Below are positions 36,470 to 45,736 of a DNA stretch of 64,000 nucleotides, one piece after another. The DNA lies in assembly GCA_963766445.1 (NCBI GenBank), contig CAVXZW010000027.1, forward strand, positions 124,001 through 188,000, read 5' to 3'. This DNA comes from JAICYJ01 sp963766445. Lineage in GTDB: Bacteria > Actinomycetota > Thermoleophilia > Gaiellales > JAICJC01. A program made the translations under genes and the position numbers. The notes below the pieces were generated by a model that was given only the letters and a program-made list of their open reading frames with translations, ran no database searches and was not told where the DNA came from. Numbering within the stretch: the first letter of the stretch is position 1; each line of letters begins with the position of its first letter.

Positions 36470-38045
36470 GTGGCTCGATACTCCGGGCCGGTGCTGGATC
36501 GACCGGCAGTGCTTTGCGACCTGCTCGATGCGGGTCTTGCGAACGATCCCGACGCGGACGCGCTGGTCTGCGCCGAGTTCACATGGTCATGGCGCACGCT
36601 TGATGGGGTGACGCGGCGCCTTGCGCAGAGCTACAGCGAGTACGGCCTGCGCCCGGGCGACCGGGTTGCCTCGCTGATGCCGAACCGGCCGCGGCTGATC
36701 GCCCACTACATCGCCTGCTTCCGGTCAGGCCTGGTGGCGACGCCGCTCAACTATCGCTACACGGTCGCCGAGATCGATCACGCACTCCAGGTCAGCGGCG
36801 CGCGCGCACTGCTGGTGCACAATGAGCGGGAGCCCGACCTGGCCGAACAGCCGTTTGGCGGGGCAGCTGGCGCTGGGGCGGATCGGCTATCCCGATCGCA
36901 GCAGCGACGGCGTCTCGTTCGAGCGAGCTGATGGAGGGCGACCCCGACTGCCCCCCGCTGCCGCGGCCGCAGCCCTCGCACCCGGCCGTGATCTTCTTCA
37001 CGTCCGGCAGCACCGGGCCGCCCAAGGGCGTCACCCACACGCACGAGACGCTCGGCTGGATGCTTGCAATCGCGGCCGCCGGGCTGGAGCTTGGGCGCCG
37101 ACGATCGGCTGCTCGCGGGCTCGTCGCTGTCGCACGTGGGCGCCTTCTACGTCTCCTTCGGCGCGCTCAGCGCGGGCGCGTGCACGCTGGTCGCGCGCAG
37201 CTTCGACGGCGACGAGCTGCTGCCGCTGCTGCGCGAGGCCAGGCCGACGGTGCTGTCGATGCTGCCCTCGGCGCTGTTTGCGCTCACCCGCGACCACGGC
37301 GCCGGCCTGCGAGGACTTCGCCTCGCTGCGGCTGTGCCGGGCCGCCGGCGATTGCGTGTCGGGCGAGCTCGAACGCGAGTTCGCGGAGCTGGCCGGGCTT
37401 GTGATCGACGAGGCGTATGGGCTCACCGAGGCCGGGCCTTGCGGCGCTCAGCCCGCCCTCCCAGCAGATCCGGGGTGGGGTCGGTGGGGCAGGCCGGTGC
37501 CGGGGGTGACGGTGGAGACCGCGGACGAGCGGGGGCGGCGAGCTGGTTTCCGGTAAGTAGTAAGGCCCGTTTGTGGATCTCGCACGCCCGCGGCCACCGT
37601 CGGCTATTGGGAGGACCACGAGGCCACCGTCGGCGGCTGTTTCGGCGACGACTGGCTGGACTCCGGCGACGTCCATGCGCGCCGACGAGGATGGCTACCT
37701 CTACTTCTGCGGCCGCCGCAAGCAGATCATCGTCCACGACGGATCCAACGTCAACCCCCCAGGTGGTCGAGGCGGCTCTGCTCGAGCACCCCGCGTGGGG
37801 CAGTGCCGGCGTGGTCGGCATCCACGATCTCGTGCACGGCGAGCACAGGCGTGCCACGTGGACCCGCGGGGAGGGCGCCGAACGGCCGGCCGCTGCTGGA
37901 GCTGATCCGGTCGCGCGCGAGCGGATCGGCAAGCGACCGAGGAGATTGGTCTTTCTCGACGAAGATGCCGCGCACCGCCAGCGGCAAGGTCGACCGGTCG
38001 CGGCTGAAACGAATGGCCGAGGCCGGCGCAACACCCTCCGCATAG
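36470..38045 (+). pseudogene. Acyl-CoA synthetase / AMP-binding enzyme, heavily interrupted
   Basis: Pieces of one acyl-CoA synthetase appear in order in changing frames: an N-terminal part from a GTG at 36470 (preceded by GGGGAGG) with RPGDRVASLMPNRP, the AMP-binding motif FFTSGSTGPPKGV, SSLSHVGAFYVSFGAL, YGLTEAGP, GYWEDHEATVGG, DEDGYLYFCGRRKQIIVHDG and the C-terminal PRTASGKVDRSRL with the adenylation Lys. At least eight frame changes are needed (about 36855, 36925, 37090, 37310, 37545, 37590-37680, 37760, 37880 and 37960). Damage per kb is clearly higher than in neighbouring genes, so real decay is possible, although sequence errors affect the window generally. Confidence 0.75.
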
Positions 38046-38069
38046 CCCCGGACAAGAGAGAGGATCGCA

Positions 38070-38507
38070 ATGGATGCGACCGCCATTCTTCTCGCCAACC
38101 TGGCCGAGATCTACGACCAACTGCGCAGGCTGCGCGACACGGCCGGGCTCACCGAGGATGAGACTCGCGCCGTCGACGAGTTGCTCGCGGAGATCGACGA
38201 GCTCCCCAGCGACCGGCTGGTGAACATCGACGACATCGAATACCTCGCCAGCGCGGCCAGTCGCCTCAAGCTGACGCTCGAAACGAGGGCGGCCCGCAGG
38301 CGTACGGAGGGCCGAGTTGACAGGCCCGTAGGACGGGGATCGGGCGCCTGCGGGGACAGGCCGGCGCGGGCCCTGGCCCGAGGAAGAAAGCAGGGCAGAC
38401 GCGATCGTCCTCGGGGCCAGAGCTGCGTGCCAGCGGCGGCGTTTCGCCGGTACCAACACGCCGTCTACTCGGCGCGCCTCGGAAGGGGGGTCTCCGAGAC
38501 GGCGTGA
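38070..38507 (+). CDS. Small acidic protein of unknown function
   Basis: Read from an ATG at 38070 with GAGAGGATCGCA upstream. The first 75 residues (DATAILLANLAEIYDQLRRL, LTEDETRAVDELLAEIDELP) form an acidic, helical, plausible small protein. After about residue 75 the composition turns Arg/Gly-rich and looks like non-coding frame, so the real gene may end near 38300 with a lost stop. It lies 24 bp after the broken acyl-CoA synthetase and may have been its operon partner. The gap 38508-38656 shows nothing recognisable. Confidence 0.45.
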   Translation: MDATAILLANLAEIYDQLRRLRDTAGLTEDETRAVDELLAEIDELPSDRLVNIDDIEYLASAASRLKLTLETRAARRRTEGRVDRPVGRGSGACGDRPARALARGRKQGRRDRPRGQSCVPAAAFRRYQHAVYSARLGRGVSETA

Positions 38508-38656
38508 GCCTACCGTGCGCGCGGCCGGGCGTCCCTACCGCAAACCGGGGACACCATCCCCAGTCTGCGGTAGGCGAAGTCGTCCCTCGCCGCCGGCGGG
38601 CACGGGCGCGGCTTGAGCACCCGGGCGGCGCGTAGCTTCCGGTTCGGCACGTAGGC

Positions 38657-39808
38657 CTACGGCCGGATCTCGAGCTCGTAGTCGTACTCGGTAAGGACGT
38701 CGCAGCCATCCGCGGTGACGACGACCAGGTCCTCCAGTCGCACGCCGCCGTAGTCCTTGCGGTAGACGCCCGGCTCGACCGTGACCACGTCCCCCTGCTC
38801 GAGCGGCGTTGAATCGCCCAGCCCCATGTACGGCGGCTCGTGAACTTCGACGCCGACGCCGTGCCCGAGGGAATGGAAGAAGTCCTCGTCGAGGGTCTCA
38901 CCCTTTCCCAGCCCGCGCACGGTGCGGTAGCCGTCGCGCTCGATCACGTCGCAGGCGGCCTCCCACGGTGCGGTGCCGGGCACTCCTGCGGTGATCGCCT
39001 CGGTGCTGCGGCGCAACGACTCGAGGATCGTCGCGTGCATCGCCCGCAGCCGCTCGGTGGCCTCGCCGAAGCAGAACGTCCGCGTCATGTCCGCGCAATA
39101 GCGGCTCGCCTCGTGGCGCGGGAAGATGTCGATGATCACCGGCACGCCGGCGTGGATCGGGCCATGGCCGAGTTCGTGGCCGAGCGCCCCCTGGGGGCCG
39201 GCCGCCACGATCGGCGGCTCGCCGCCGCAGCCGCGCTCGCGCAGGGTGTCGACGATCGTCGCGCGCACGCGCTCGCAGGTGAGCGTCTCGCCGTCCAGCT
39301 GGAGGGCGCCGCCCGCATCCGGCGATGCCGAGCCGATCATGCCACGCGCCGCGTCGAAGGCGGCCTCGGTGGCTCGCTGTGCAGTGCGCACCCCCTGCAG
39401 CTGGGGTGCGTCCTTGTGCCGCCGGCGCGAGTGAACAGCACCCGGTCGGGTGTCAGCGTGATGCCCTTGCCGCGCAGGTAGTCCGCCAGTGCCAGCGGGA
39501 AGTTCGGCGGCACTGCCACCGCATCCAGGCCAGCTCGCTCCAGCATCCGCCGCACCGTCTCCATCCGCGCATCGTCCAGCGGCCAGCCGTCGAGCACCAG
39601 GTCGCGGCCGCCGAACTCGTCCACCATCCAGATCTCGTTCGCGGTCGACTCGCGGCGGACGAGATCGGCCTCGAGCTGGTTGGTGACGATGATGCGCCGA
39701 TCGCCGGCCTCGATGTAGGTGAAGGGGTCGCCAACCGTGATCCCGGTGGCGACGAACATGTTCGGCGTCGAGCAGCGAGTCGGCATGGATCAGCAGGGCG
39801 TCGGGCAC
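38657..39808 (-). CDS. M24-family metallopeptidase (Xaa-Pro aminopeptidase type), two frameshifts
   Basis: About 383 residues. The N-terminal creatinase-like domain (FVATGITVGDPFTYI, IIVTNQLEADLVRRE) leads into the pita-bread catalytic domain with metal ligands visible: Asp in VIIDIFPRHEASRYCADMTR (two Asp), His in FHSLGHGVGVEVHE, Glu in VTVEPGVYR and Glu in GGVRLEDLVVV. Frame changes are needed near 39767 and 39430. The GTG at 39808 is 6 nt after a -10-like TAGGTT, facing the promoter of the PRC-barrel gene. Confidence 0.9.
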   Translation of the reverse strand: MPDALLIHADSLLDAEHVRRHRDHGWRPLHLHRGRRSAHHRHQPARGRSRPPRVDRERDLDGGRVRRPRPGARRLAAGRCADGDGAADAGASWPGCGGSAAELPAGTGGLPARQGHHADTRPGAVHSRRRHKDAPQLQGVRTAQRATEAAFDAARGMIGSASPDAGGALQLDGETLTCERVRATIVDTLRERGCGGEPPIVAAGPQGALGHELGHGPIHAGVPVIIDIFPRHEASRYCADMTRTFCFGEATERLRAMHATILESLRRSTEAITAGVPGTAPWEAACDVIERDGYRTVRGLGKGETLDEDFFHSLGHGVGVEVHEPPYMGLGDSTPLEQGDVVTVEPGVYRKDYGGVRLEDLVVVTADGCDVLTEYDYELEIRP

Positions 39809-39814
39809 GCCGGC

Positions 39815-39835
39815 AACCTACCACGCTGATAGCGT
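39815..39835. promoter_or_regulatory. Back-to-back leaderless-type -10 boxes, M24 peptidase and PRC-barrel genes
   Basis: The minus strand reads TAGGTT (39815-39820), 6 nt before the GTG at 39808. The plus strand reads TAGCGT (39830-39835), 5 nt before the ATG at 39841. Only 32 bp separate the two start codons, so each -35 region would lie within or at the edge of the other gene. Confidence 0.45.
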
Positions 39836-39840
39836 CGCCT

Positions 39841-40746
39841 ATGATCGGCCCTGCCGGCCGTGATCCCTTCGTCAGGAGTGCAACTGTGCTGCTTCACCTC
39901 GGAACCAGTGTCGCGTGTAGCGACGGCGCACTCGGCGAACTCGCCGATCTGGTCATCCACCCGGACACCCGACGGGTGACGCACCTGGTCGTGGCGCCAC
40001 ACCACCATCATGACCAGGCCCGGCTCGTCCCCTTCGAGCTGGTCACCCCCGAGGCGGCGTCGAAGGACATTCACCTGGATTCCACCACCGCTCAGGCACA
40101 CGCGCTTCCCGAGGCTCAGCAGTACGCGTATGTCCGGATCGACGAGGGCCCGCTTCCCGCGGACGACCCCGGCGCGGTGGGCATCGCGGACGTGATCAAC
40201 GTGCCCATGGACGACTACGGCAGCAGGTTCGCGCGCGGCTCCGATCAGCTACGACGATCACGTCTCGGTGATCTACGACCGGATCCCGCGGGCGAGGTCG
40301 AAGAGCGGCAGGAGAGCCGCGTGGTCGGCTCCGACGGCGAGCGGATCGGCCGTCTGGACGGGCTCGTCGTCGACGAACAGGGCACGATCATGCAGCTGGT
40401 GCTCGAGCGAGGTCACCTCTGGGGACGCCGCCGGGTGACGATCCCGGCCGACGCGGTCGCACAGTTCGATATGGACGGAGTGACGCTCGCGATCTCGAAG
40501 TCGCAGGTCGCGAAGATCCTGCCGGTCGGCTCCGGACAGCGATTGCACCAGCACGCAACGCTATCACCTGGCCGGATCACCCTGCCGCGGCCGGCTCTGC
40601 CTCTGCGACGGGCTCTTGGTCGGCGCCGGCCAGCACCGCTCCGGTCGTGGCCGACCCGATCAACACCACCGCCGACGCGAACAGCCACGAAACGATCCCG
40701 AAGGCTGCTCCGATCAGCCCGTAGCGGCGGGCGTCGGTGGACATGA
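39841..40746 (+). CDS. PRC-barrel domain protein
   Basis: Two PRC-barrel-like modules: residues about 15-80 (LLHLGTSVACSDGALGELADLVIHP, VTHLVVAPHH) and about 155-225 (VVGSDGERIGRLDGLVVDEQG, QLVLERGHLWGRRRVTIP). Between them the text is out of frame from about 40245 to 40290; the alternative frame gives SYDDHVSVIYDRIPR, so two compensating indels are likely. Similarity ends near 40540, but no in-frame stop occurs until 40746, inside the convergent YihY gene, so the 3' end is uncertain. Such proteins are usually soluble and stress or sporulation related; the role here is unknown. Confidence 0.7.
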   Translation: MIGPAGRDPFVRSATVLLHLGTSVACSDGALGELADLVIHPDTRRVTHLVVAPHHHHDQARLVPFELVTPEAASKDIHLDSTTAQAHALPEAQQYAYVRIDEGPLPADDPGAVGIADVINVPMDDYGSRFARGSDQLRRSRLGDLRPDPAGEVEERQESRVVGSDGERIGRLDGLVVDEQGTIMQLVLERGHLWGRRRVTIPADAVAQFDMDGVTLAISKSQVAKILPVGSGQRLHQHATLSPGRITLPRPALPLRRALGRRRPAPLRSWPTRSTPPPTRTATKRSRRLLRSARSGGRRWT

Positions 40747-41369
40747 CGGTCGGCATGTAGACCCGTGACAGCACCGAGAACATCGTCAGAGCCACCGCCG
40801 TGAGAATGCCGGTCGCGAACAGCCGCCGGCCCGGCACGCGGCCGCCCAGCAGGATGTAGGGCGTGACGGCCCATATCACCGATCCCAGCAGAAACGGCAG
40901 GTAGATCCGCAACGCGCGGCTGTCGGCCTGCCGAAGTTGCGCGCGCAGCGGCGAGATCGCTGCGAAGTACAGCGCGAACGTGAACATCCAGATCAGCGCC
41001 CGGAACGTGCCCCGTGCGCGGATCCGCGTCAGTCCCCAGGCGTCTTCGTAGATGCGCTGCAGCGCCTGGGCCATGCTCAGCACCGCGTAGGCCAGGATCA
41101 GGATCCCGAGCGCGGAGATGCCCCCGCGCACCTGGTTGGGCGATGCGAACAGCTGGCGGACCGCGCTTGCGCCGGCGCCGGTCAGCGAGAACCGCTCGAC
41201 CAGCGCGTCGCCGAAGGACGGTGTCGGCGCCAAACACCGACGACGTCAGGATCGTCGTCGGGATCAGCGCGATGAACAGCTTCGACGACAGCGCCAGCGC
41301 CCGCTCCAGCGGCTCGACCATGAAGAACCGGTCGATGATCCTGCGCGCCAGTGCGATCAGGTCAGCCAC
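40577..41369 (-). CDS. YihY/BrkB-family inner membrane protein (frameshifted)
   Basis: About 264 residues with several membrane helices (GILILAYAVLSMAQALQRIYEDAW, LIWMFTFALYFAAI, FLLGSVIWAVTPYILL, GLIGAAFGIVSWLFASAVVLIG). This is the YihY fold, once mis-annotated as ribonuclease BN. The N-terminal part (LSSKLFIALIPTTILTSSVFGAD) is in another frame, joined near 41230. The GTG at 41369 lies 6 nt after a -10-like TAGAAT (41376-41381, minus strand). The transported substrate, if any, is unknown. Confidence 0.85.
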
Positions 41370-41414
41370 CCGGCGATTCTATGGCGGCCGTCAGCAACGG
41401 CACGGGGGCACTGG

Positions 41415-42034
41415 TCACGGCCCGGCGTACGCGAAGACCGACTCGTACCCGCAGCGTCCCGTGAAGCTGAACCGGAAGTGCTGGTCGTCGGCCTCGAGCA
41501 GCTCGGCCACCACCTCACGGCCGGCCTGGTGGTGCCCGGGTATCACGCACGACACCGCCCCGCCCGGGTCCTGGAACGGCTCGCGGACGCGCACGGTGAG
41601 GGCGCGCCCGGCCCGGAACCAGCCGCGCCCGGGGGTATGGTCGATCTCGATCCGGCTCGAGACCACGTCGAGCAGGTCGCTGGGCTTGAACGCCCACGGG
41701 AACTGCGCGAGCGCGGTGCCGCCCAGCCGGCCGGTGTACACATCCTCGAGCGCACGCCGCTGGTCCGCGTCAGCCCGCTCGTCCAGGTGCAGCACCCAGC
41801 TCCACGGCGACCGCGGCTGGTCATCGCTGTACCAGATCACCATCACCACGCACAGGCCGGCCACGTCGAGGTCGCCGAGGATCCCTGCTCGATCCGCCAT
41901 GACAGCGAGCCGGTGCACTCGCCGTACGTGGATCGCCCGCCACCGCTGCCGTCGATCCTGCGGCAAGGGCAGATCGCGTCGCAGTTGCATGCCTCGAGGT
42001 AGGTGCCGCTGATGCTCCAGGGCGTGTCGCTCAC
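41415..42034 (-). CDS. DUF1326 family protein (frameshifted)
   Basis: About 205 residues. The N-terminus SISGTYLEACNCDAICPCR carries the CxC...CxC cysteine cluster typical of DUF1326, proposed to bind metal. The remainder has LCVVMVIWYSDDQ, ALEDVYTGRLGGTALAQFPWAFKPSD and ends FRFSFTGRCGYESVFAY. The frame changes near 41880. The GTG at 42034 gives the normal start. A second, truncated DUF1326 gene occurs at 55462. The stretch 42035-42351 upstream holds no gene that I can support. Confidence 0.8.
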
Positions 42035-42351
42035 ATCTGTGTCTGGGCGGTCACCGTGCAATCCTCGCACACCTCGCTACACCAGGATTTTACCGGGACA
42101 TCACCGCTCCTCATCCCCTCGCCGGTCGCCTCGGTGGCAGGCTGGGGTGCGCCGGACGCAGGTGGGGGAGATGCTGACGGCGCCGGGCTTCCCCCGGGCG
42201 GTCGGCTACTTCCGTGGCCGCACGTATGGGACGAGGATGCGGTGCAGAGTTGGAACGACGCAGCGAACCAGCCGCCGGCCGAAGCACGTCGCCTGTCAGC
42301 CCAGATCGGCACCGGCTCAAGCTCGAGCGCCCGTGCGCCGATCTGTCTGGG

Positions 42352-43136
42352 GTGGACAGGGAACAGCAGCTGCTTGCCATCGTGCAGGCCCAGACCGAGA
42401 TCGCCGCAGCACGGCCCGAACCCGAGGCGGTCGCGCAGATCGTGGCCGTGCTCGCGCTCGAGGTGATCGGCGCGCAGGCGGCCGCGGTCGAGCTGGCCGC
42501 CGGCGACGAGATCGTCCACGACCACGTTCTGGGCACCGTCACGCCTCACCGGCTGGCCGCGCCGCTCGTCCACGACGGCAAGCCGGTCGGCACGCTCAGC
42601 GTCTACGCCGACATCCAGGCATTCACCGCCGCCGACTCCGAGACGCTGACACTGCTGGCGGCGCGGTCGCCGCCCAGCTGGCGCACGCCTCGGCGCAGGC
42701 GCCGGCGGGCCAGCATACCTGGGATGACCCGCTCACCGGGCTTGGCAACCGTCACGCCTACGAGCGCCGGATCGCGCACGAGTGCGCCCGGCGCAGCCGA
42801 GAGGTGGCCTGCTCACCCTCGTACTGGTCGATCTCGACGGCGTCCAGGGCGACGGCGTACGCCGAACCGTGGCCGCCGTGCTGCAGCGCTGGACGCGGTC
42901 GATCGACGGCGTCTACAGGGTCGGCGAGGACAGGTTCGCGCTGATCCTGCCGGGCGCCGACGCGCAGTCCGGGCAGGCGCTGACCGAGCGCATCGCCGGG
43001 CGGCTGGTGGATGCTCATCCGCTGGCGGCCTCGGCCCGGTTCGGCGTCGCCCAGGCCGGCGACGAGGATCCGCGAGCTGTTGTACGCCGCTGCCGAGGCG
43101 GAGCTGCTCCGCCTCCAGCGCGCCGACGCTGCCTAG
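42352..43136 (+). CDS. GAF domain plus degenerate GGDEF domain protein (frameshifted)
   Basis: About 260 residues. The N-terminal GAF-like sensor starts at a GTG (DREQQLLAIVQAQTEIA) and runs through SVYADIQAFTAADSETLTLLA. A GGDEF-fold domain begins at WDDPLTGLGNRHAYERRIAHE, with LVLVDLDGVQGDGV. Where GGDEF is expected the sequence is YRVGEDRFALILPG, so the catalytic signature is lost and the domain probably cannot make c-di-GMP. Frame changes are needed near 42670, 42805 and 43070. A sensory or c-di-GMP/GTP-binding role is possible. Confidence 0.7.
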
Positions 43137-43149
43137 ATCGAGATCGCAT

Positions 43150-43665
43150 CTAGATCGCTACCGACGGCGCCGTCTGATGGACGGTGCTCGGCGCCGGCGC
43201 CACCCGCGCCGGCGGGGGCGGGCCGTGGTGCGGGTTGGACTTGGCCGCCACGAACGCCACCATCGGCACCGCCACCAGGCCCAGGATGACCGCCGCTATC
43301 CGCAGGGTGTTGGTCACGAACGCCGGGTCACGGCCCGGCCACGGCCGGCATCGTGTCCGTGGTGGCATCGTCGGCGCGGCCGCCGCCCTCGCCTTCGGTC
43401 AGAAACCGGCCCAGCCGCCGGGTCTCGCCCGGGTCGAGCGAGATCGCCGACACCGCCCGGTCGGTGTCCCAGATCGACAGCCGCGTGTGCCGCTGGGAGG
43501 GTTCACCGCCCAGGTACCGGGCACCCGCAGCGCCTGCGCCCGGCCCTCGATCAGCGGGTGCGGCGCGAAGAACTCGACCAGTTTGCTGCGCAGCGGAGCG
43601 GCACACCAGGGGCAGTAGCGGTGGCGGCTCTCGACAGGTTGGGCACACGACGGGCAGTCAGGCAC
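43150..43665 (-). CDS. Zinc-ribbon protein with C-terminal membrane helix (frameshifted)
   Basis: The N-terminus PDCPSCAQPVESRHRYCPWC is a CxxC...CxxC zinc ribbon. A beta-rich part follows (RLSIWDTDRAVSAISLDPGETRRLGRFL), and a C-terminal helix VTNTLRIAAVILGLVAVPMVAFVA ends in a Pro-rich tail. The parts lie in different frames joined near 43495 and 43330; they make sense as one tail-anchored protein but could be two genes. The function is unknown. It starts at a GTG at 43665 with CGGAGCG upstream. Confidence 0.55.
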
Positions 43666-43706
43666 CTGAGGCGCTCCGTTCGATCGACCGTTTGAGCATA
43701 CCCCGG

Positions 43707-43712
43707 TACGCT
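43707..43712 (+). promoter_or_regulatory. Leaderless-type -10 box (TACGCT) of the 52-residue membrane protein gene
   Basis: TACGCT lies 6 nt upstream of the GTG at 43719. Confidence 0.4.
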
Positions 43713-43718
43713 CAGGCC

Positions 43719-43877
43719 GTGAAGTCGCGCGGGATACTGTTCGCGGTGCTGGCGCTAGGCCTCGCGGGCCTGTCGCTGGCGGCCGCGCGACATCACGTAT
43801 GGGTGATCACCGCGGCGGCCCTGGCGCTGGCGCTGTGGATGGCCGACCTGGCGCGTCGCGACCTGCGTGCGCGATGA
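43719..43877 (+). CDS. 52-residue two-helix membrane protein
   Basis: A tiny protein made almost entirely of two hydrophobic helices (GILFAVLALGLAGLSLAAA and VWVITAAALALALWMADLA) with a basic end RRDLRAR. The GTG at 43719 is supported by the -10-like box 6 nt upstream. It is the first gene ahead of the Xer recombinase and sigma factor. I do not recognise a family. Confidence 0.55.
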   Translation: MKSRGILFAVLALGLAGLSLAAARHHVWVITAAALALALWMADLARRDLRAR

Positions 43878-43948
43878 TGGTGGCAAGGAGTCGCCTGTCC
43901 GGAGCAGAAAGAGGACGCGTCGCTCCAGAATCCGTCACCCGGTCACCC

Positions 43949-44835
43949 ATGGCAGACCTCTCACCGCAGCTCGAGTCCACCTCGACCATCTGCGCGCCTC
44001 CGGCGCGGCCGGCTCGACGCTCCGCGGCTACCGGACCGATCTGCTGCAGCTGCAGCGCTGGATGCGGGCCGCGGGCGTATCGCTGGAGTCCGCCGATACC
44101 GCCGTTCTGCGGCGCTACGCGGCCTACCTGGGCACGCTCCGCTACGCACCTGCCACCGCATCGCGCAAGCTGTCTGCGATGCGCGGAGCGTACGCGTGGC
44201 TGTTCGCCCGCGATCTGGTGCCGCGCGACCCGGCCGCGGTGGTGCCAGGGCCAAAGCAGCGGCGCACGCTGCCAGCCACGTTCAAGCCGTCCGAGCTCGA
44301 TCAGCTGCTCGATCCGCCTATCGGTGACGATCCCCGCGGGCTTCGCGACCGCGCGCTGCTGGAGCTGCTCTACGGCTCCGGGCTGCGTGCGTCGGAGGCC
44401 TGCAGCCTGCGCGTCCGCGACGTCGACCGCGGCCGTCGCCAGATCCGCGTCACCGGAAAGGGCGACAAGCAGCGGATGGTGCCGCTGGGCGGCGCCGCCG
44501 AGCAGGCGCTCGACCGCTACCTGGCCCGGGGCCGTCCCGCGCTCGACCGGGGCCTGGCCGACCGGCTGTTCCTGAGCGTGCGGGGACGGCCACTGCAGCC
44601 GTCCGACGTGCGCCGCAGCTGGAGCGGGCGCTCAGCCGCCACGGGCTGGCGGCGCGCTCACCGCACGCGCTGCGGCACTCATTTGCCACTCATCTTCTGG
44701 AGGGAGGTGCCGATCTCCTCAGCATCCAGGAGATGCTTGGCCACGCATCGGTGGCCACGACCCAGGTATACACCCACGCGAGCGTGCGGCATCTTAAAGA
44801 CGGCACACGCACACGCGCACCCGAGGGCACGATGA
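43949..44835 (+). CDS. Tyrosine recombinase XerC/XerD (frameshifted)
   Basis: About 295 residues. The N-terminal SAM-like domain contains LDHLRASGAAGSTLRGYRTDL. The catalytic domain shows the first Arg in YGSGLRASEACSLRVRDVD, the Lys in VTGKGDKQRMVPLG, HALRHSFATHLLEGGADL (HxxR), and GHASVATTQVYTH (His and nucleophilic Tyr). Frame changes occur near 43978 (one base missing after GAGTCC), near 44625 and near 44795. Xer proteins resolve chromosome dimers. The gene ends with ATGA over the sigma-factor start, so the two are co-translated. It could be the housekeeping XerC or XerD. Confidence 0.88.
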
Positions 44836-45622
44836 GCGACAACGACGCACTCCAGATCTGGCTGCAGTACAAGCAGAGCCCTGACCCGCATCTGCGCGAA
44901 CGCCTAATCCTGACCTATGCGCCGCTGGTCAAGTACGTGGCCGGCCGCCTCGGCACCGGCCTGCCAGCGCACGTGGAGGAGGGCGACCTGGTCTCCTACG
45001 GGCTGCTCGGCCTGATGAATGCGATCGAGCGGTACGACCCCGGCCGCGACATCAAGTTCGAGACGTACGCGATCAGCCGCATCAAGGGTGCCATCATCGA
45101 CGAGCTGCGCTCGATGGACTGGGTGCCGCGCTCGGTGCGCAGCCGTGCCCGTGAGATCGAGCGTGCGATCGCCGAGCTCGAGAACCGCTACCACCGGCCG
45201 CCCACCGACGAGGAGATCGCCAAGGCGCTGGGCATCACCGAGGAGGAGTTCCAGGACAGCCTCACCCAGATCTCGCGGTCGTCGGTGGCGGCGCTGGACG
45301 AGTTGTGGACGATCTCGAGCTCCGGTGGCGACACCGTCTCGCTGATCGACACGCTGCAGGACCCAACGCCGACGACCCCTCGCTGGAGATGACCCGCACG
45401 GAGGTGCGCGAGGCGCTCGCCCTCGCCATCGCCAAGCTGCCCGAGCGGGAGCGGACTGTGATCACGCTCTACTACTACGAGGAGTTGACGTTGCGTGAGA
45501 TCGGCGAGGTGCTTGGTGTCACCGAGTCGCGGGTGTCGCAGCTGCACACCAAGGCGATCCTGCGCCTGAAGGCGAAGCTGCAGGGCAGCCTCGAGCGCGC
45601 GTCGCTCGAGCGCAACCGGTAG
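44832..45622 (+). CDS. RNA polymerase sigma factor, WhiG/FliA (sigma-28) family (frameshifted)
   Basis: About 263 residues. Region 2 shows LILTYAPLVKYVAGRLGTGLP, DLVSYGLLGLMNAIERYDP and KFETYAISRIKGAIIDELR. Region 3 follows (YHRPPTDEEIAKALGITEEEF). Region 4 shows LPERERTVITLYYYEELTLREIGEVLGVTESRVSQLH, the helix-turn-helix that reads -35 elements. The frame changes near 45365 (DTLQDP joined to NADDPSLEM). WhiG controls sporulation in Streptomyces and FliA controls flagella elsewhere; no flagellar gene is in the window, so either is possible. It overlaps the recombinase gene by 4 bp. Confidence 0.92.
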
Positions 45623-45688
45623 ATACTGATTCCACGCGCTGCCGAGCCGGACCCGGAGCGTTCCTTGCCGCCTCGCTCGTGCCGCGAG

Positions 45689-45716
45689 TAAGGTGAACGT
45701 CCCACACCTGTTCACC
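45689..45716 (+). promoter_or_regulatory. Dyad overlapping a -10 box before the EF-G-like gene
   Basis: TAAGGT (45689-45694) is a -10-like hexamer. GGTGAAC (45692-45698) and GTTCACC (45710-45716) form a perfect 7-bp dyad with an 11-nt centre that covers the -10 end and the expected start of transcription. This is the layout of a repressor operator; it could alternatively be a 5' leader hairpin. The ATG is 21 nt further, after GAAAGGG. Confidence 0.4.
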
Positions 45717-45736
45717 ACGCGCGAAAGGGTCTGCAG

